From contig LKMS01000120.1 of assembly GCA_001563965.1 (NCBI GenBank), positions 1 to 5,385 on the forward strand: a stretch of 5,385 bases of DNA, read 5' to 3'. Within the stretch, counting starts at the first letter, position 1. Each line of letters begins with the position of its first letter. Below the pieces are notes generated by a model, which searched no databases, had not been told where the DNA came from, and was given only the letters and a program-made list of their open reading frames with translations. Of this stretch, positions 5,347-5,385 are shown one piece after another. The position numbers and the translations under genes are program-made. Origin of the DNA: Haloferacaceae archaeon PL-Br10_E2g29. GTDB lineage: Archaea > Halobacteriota > Halobacteria > Halobacteriales > Haloferacaceae.

Positions 5347-5385
5347 CCGCTCAGCACCGACTTTGACGTGGCACCTCCATTTTTG

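Larger units (their letters stand above)
4989..5385. other. 397-bp region with no supported gene
   Basis: I find no recognisable protein, tRNA or other RNA gene here. Short frames in all directions lack family features and have mixed third-base use. The plus strand is unusually A/G-rich around 5130-5190 and holds small stems: GGATG/CATCC at 5213-5217 and 5226-5230, and a two-part hairpin at 5315-5346. AGCCAAGCC occurs twice, at 5258-5266 and 5326-5334. I looked for the conserved core of RNase P RNA (GAGGAAAGTCC), for SRP RNA motifs and for tRNA arms, and found none. The first 30 bp hold the zinc-finger gene promoter. Confidence 0.5.

Noticed and set aside
5245..5347. Possible tRNA-Leu/Ser-like or RNase P RNA fragment (GTAGCCAAGCC, hairpins)
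   Set aside because: There is no complementary acceptor stem and no GTTCRANNC loop, and the conserved RNase P core is absent.

Overview
The window comes from a halophilic archaeon of class Halobacteria; I cannot fix the genus. The evidence is the acidic (Asp/Glu-rich) proteins, G/C-rich third codon positions, bacterio-opsin-activator (Bat) type HTH_10 regulators, a 64-residue haloarchaeal CspA, a full-length archaeal aCPSF1/FttA ribonuclease and a 56-residue two-CxxC zinc-finger micro-protein. Gene starts are typical of the group: short or absent leaders with a TATA-like element about 27 bp upstream.

Layout. (1) Positions 20-1601 hold two divergent paralogous Bat-type regulators around a roughly 275-bp shared control region. 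(2) Positions 1784-1978 hold cspA, with a 16-bp inverted repeat just upstream of its TATA-like element and a hairpin plus T tract downstream. (3) Positions 2148-2642 (minus) encode an acidic 164-residue protein that I do not recognise, convergent with cspA. (4) Positions 2889-4814 encode aCPSF1/FttA, the archaeal counterpart of CPSF73 that cleaves RNA and terminates transcription. A G/C-rich 9-bp hairpin lies in its upstream region. (5) Positions 4818-4988 (minus) encode the zinc-finger micro-protein, tail to tail with aCPSF1 with only 3 bp between the stop codons. (6) Positions 4989-5385 contain no gene I can support. There are several small hairpins, and a reading frame at the right edge stays open to the window end.

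How the parts relate. The genes look like separate transcription units, not one operon. Two links stand out. A palindrome of form ATGGT-N2-ACCAT sits just upstream of the TATA-like element of both the leftmost regulator and the 164-residue gene, and a decayed relative sits at the matching place before the second regulator; this suggests a shared, possibly autoregulatory, transcription factor. Second, oligo-T tracts, the type of signal aCPSF1 is known to act on, follow several genes including aCPSF1 itself. I see no mobile element, CRISPR array, rRNA or tRNA, and no clear new multi-gene system.
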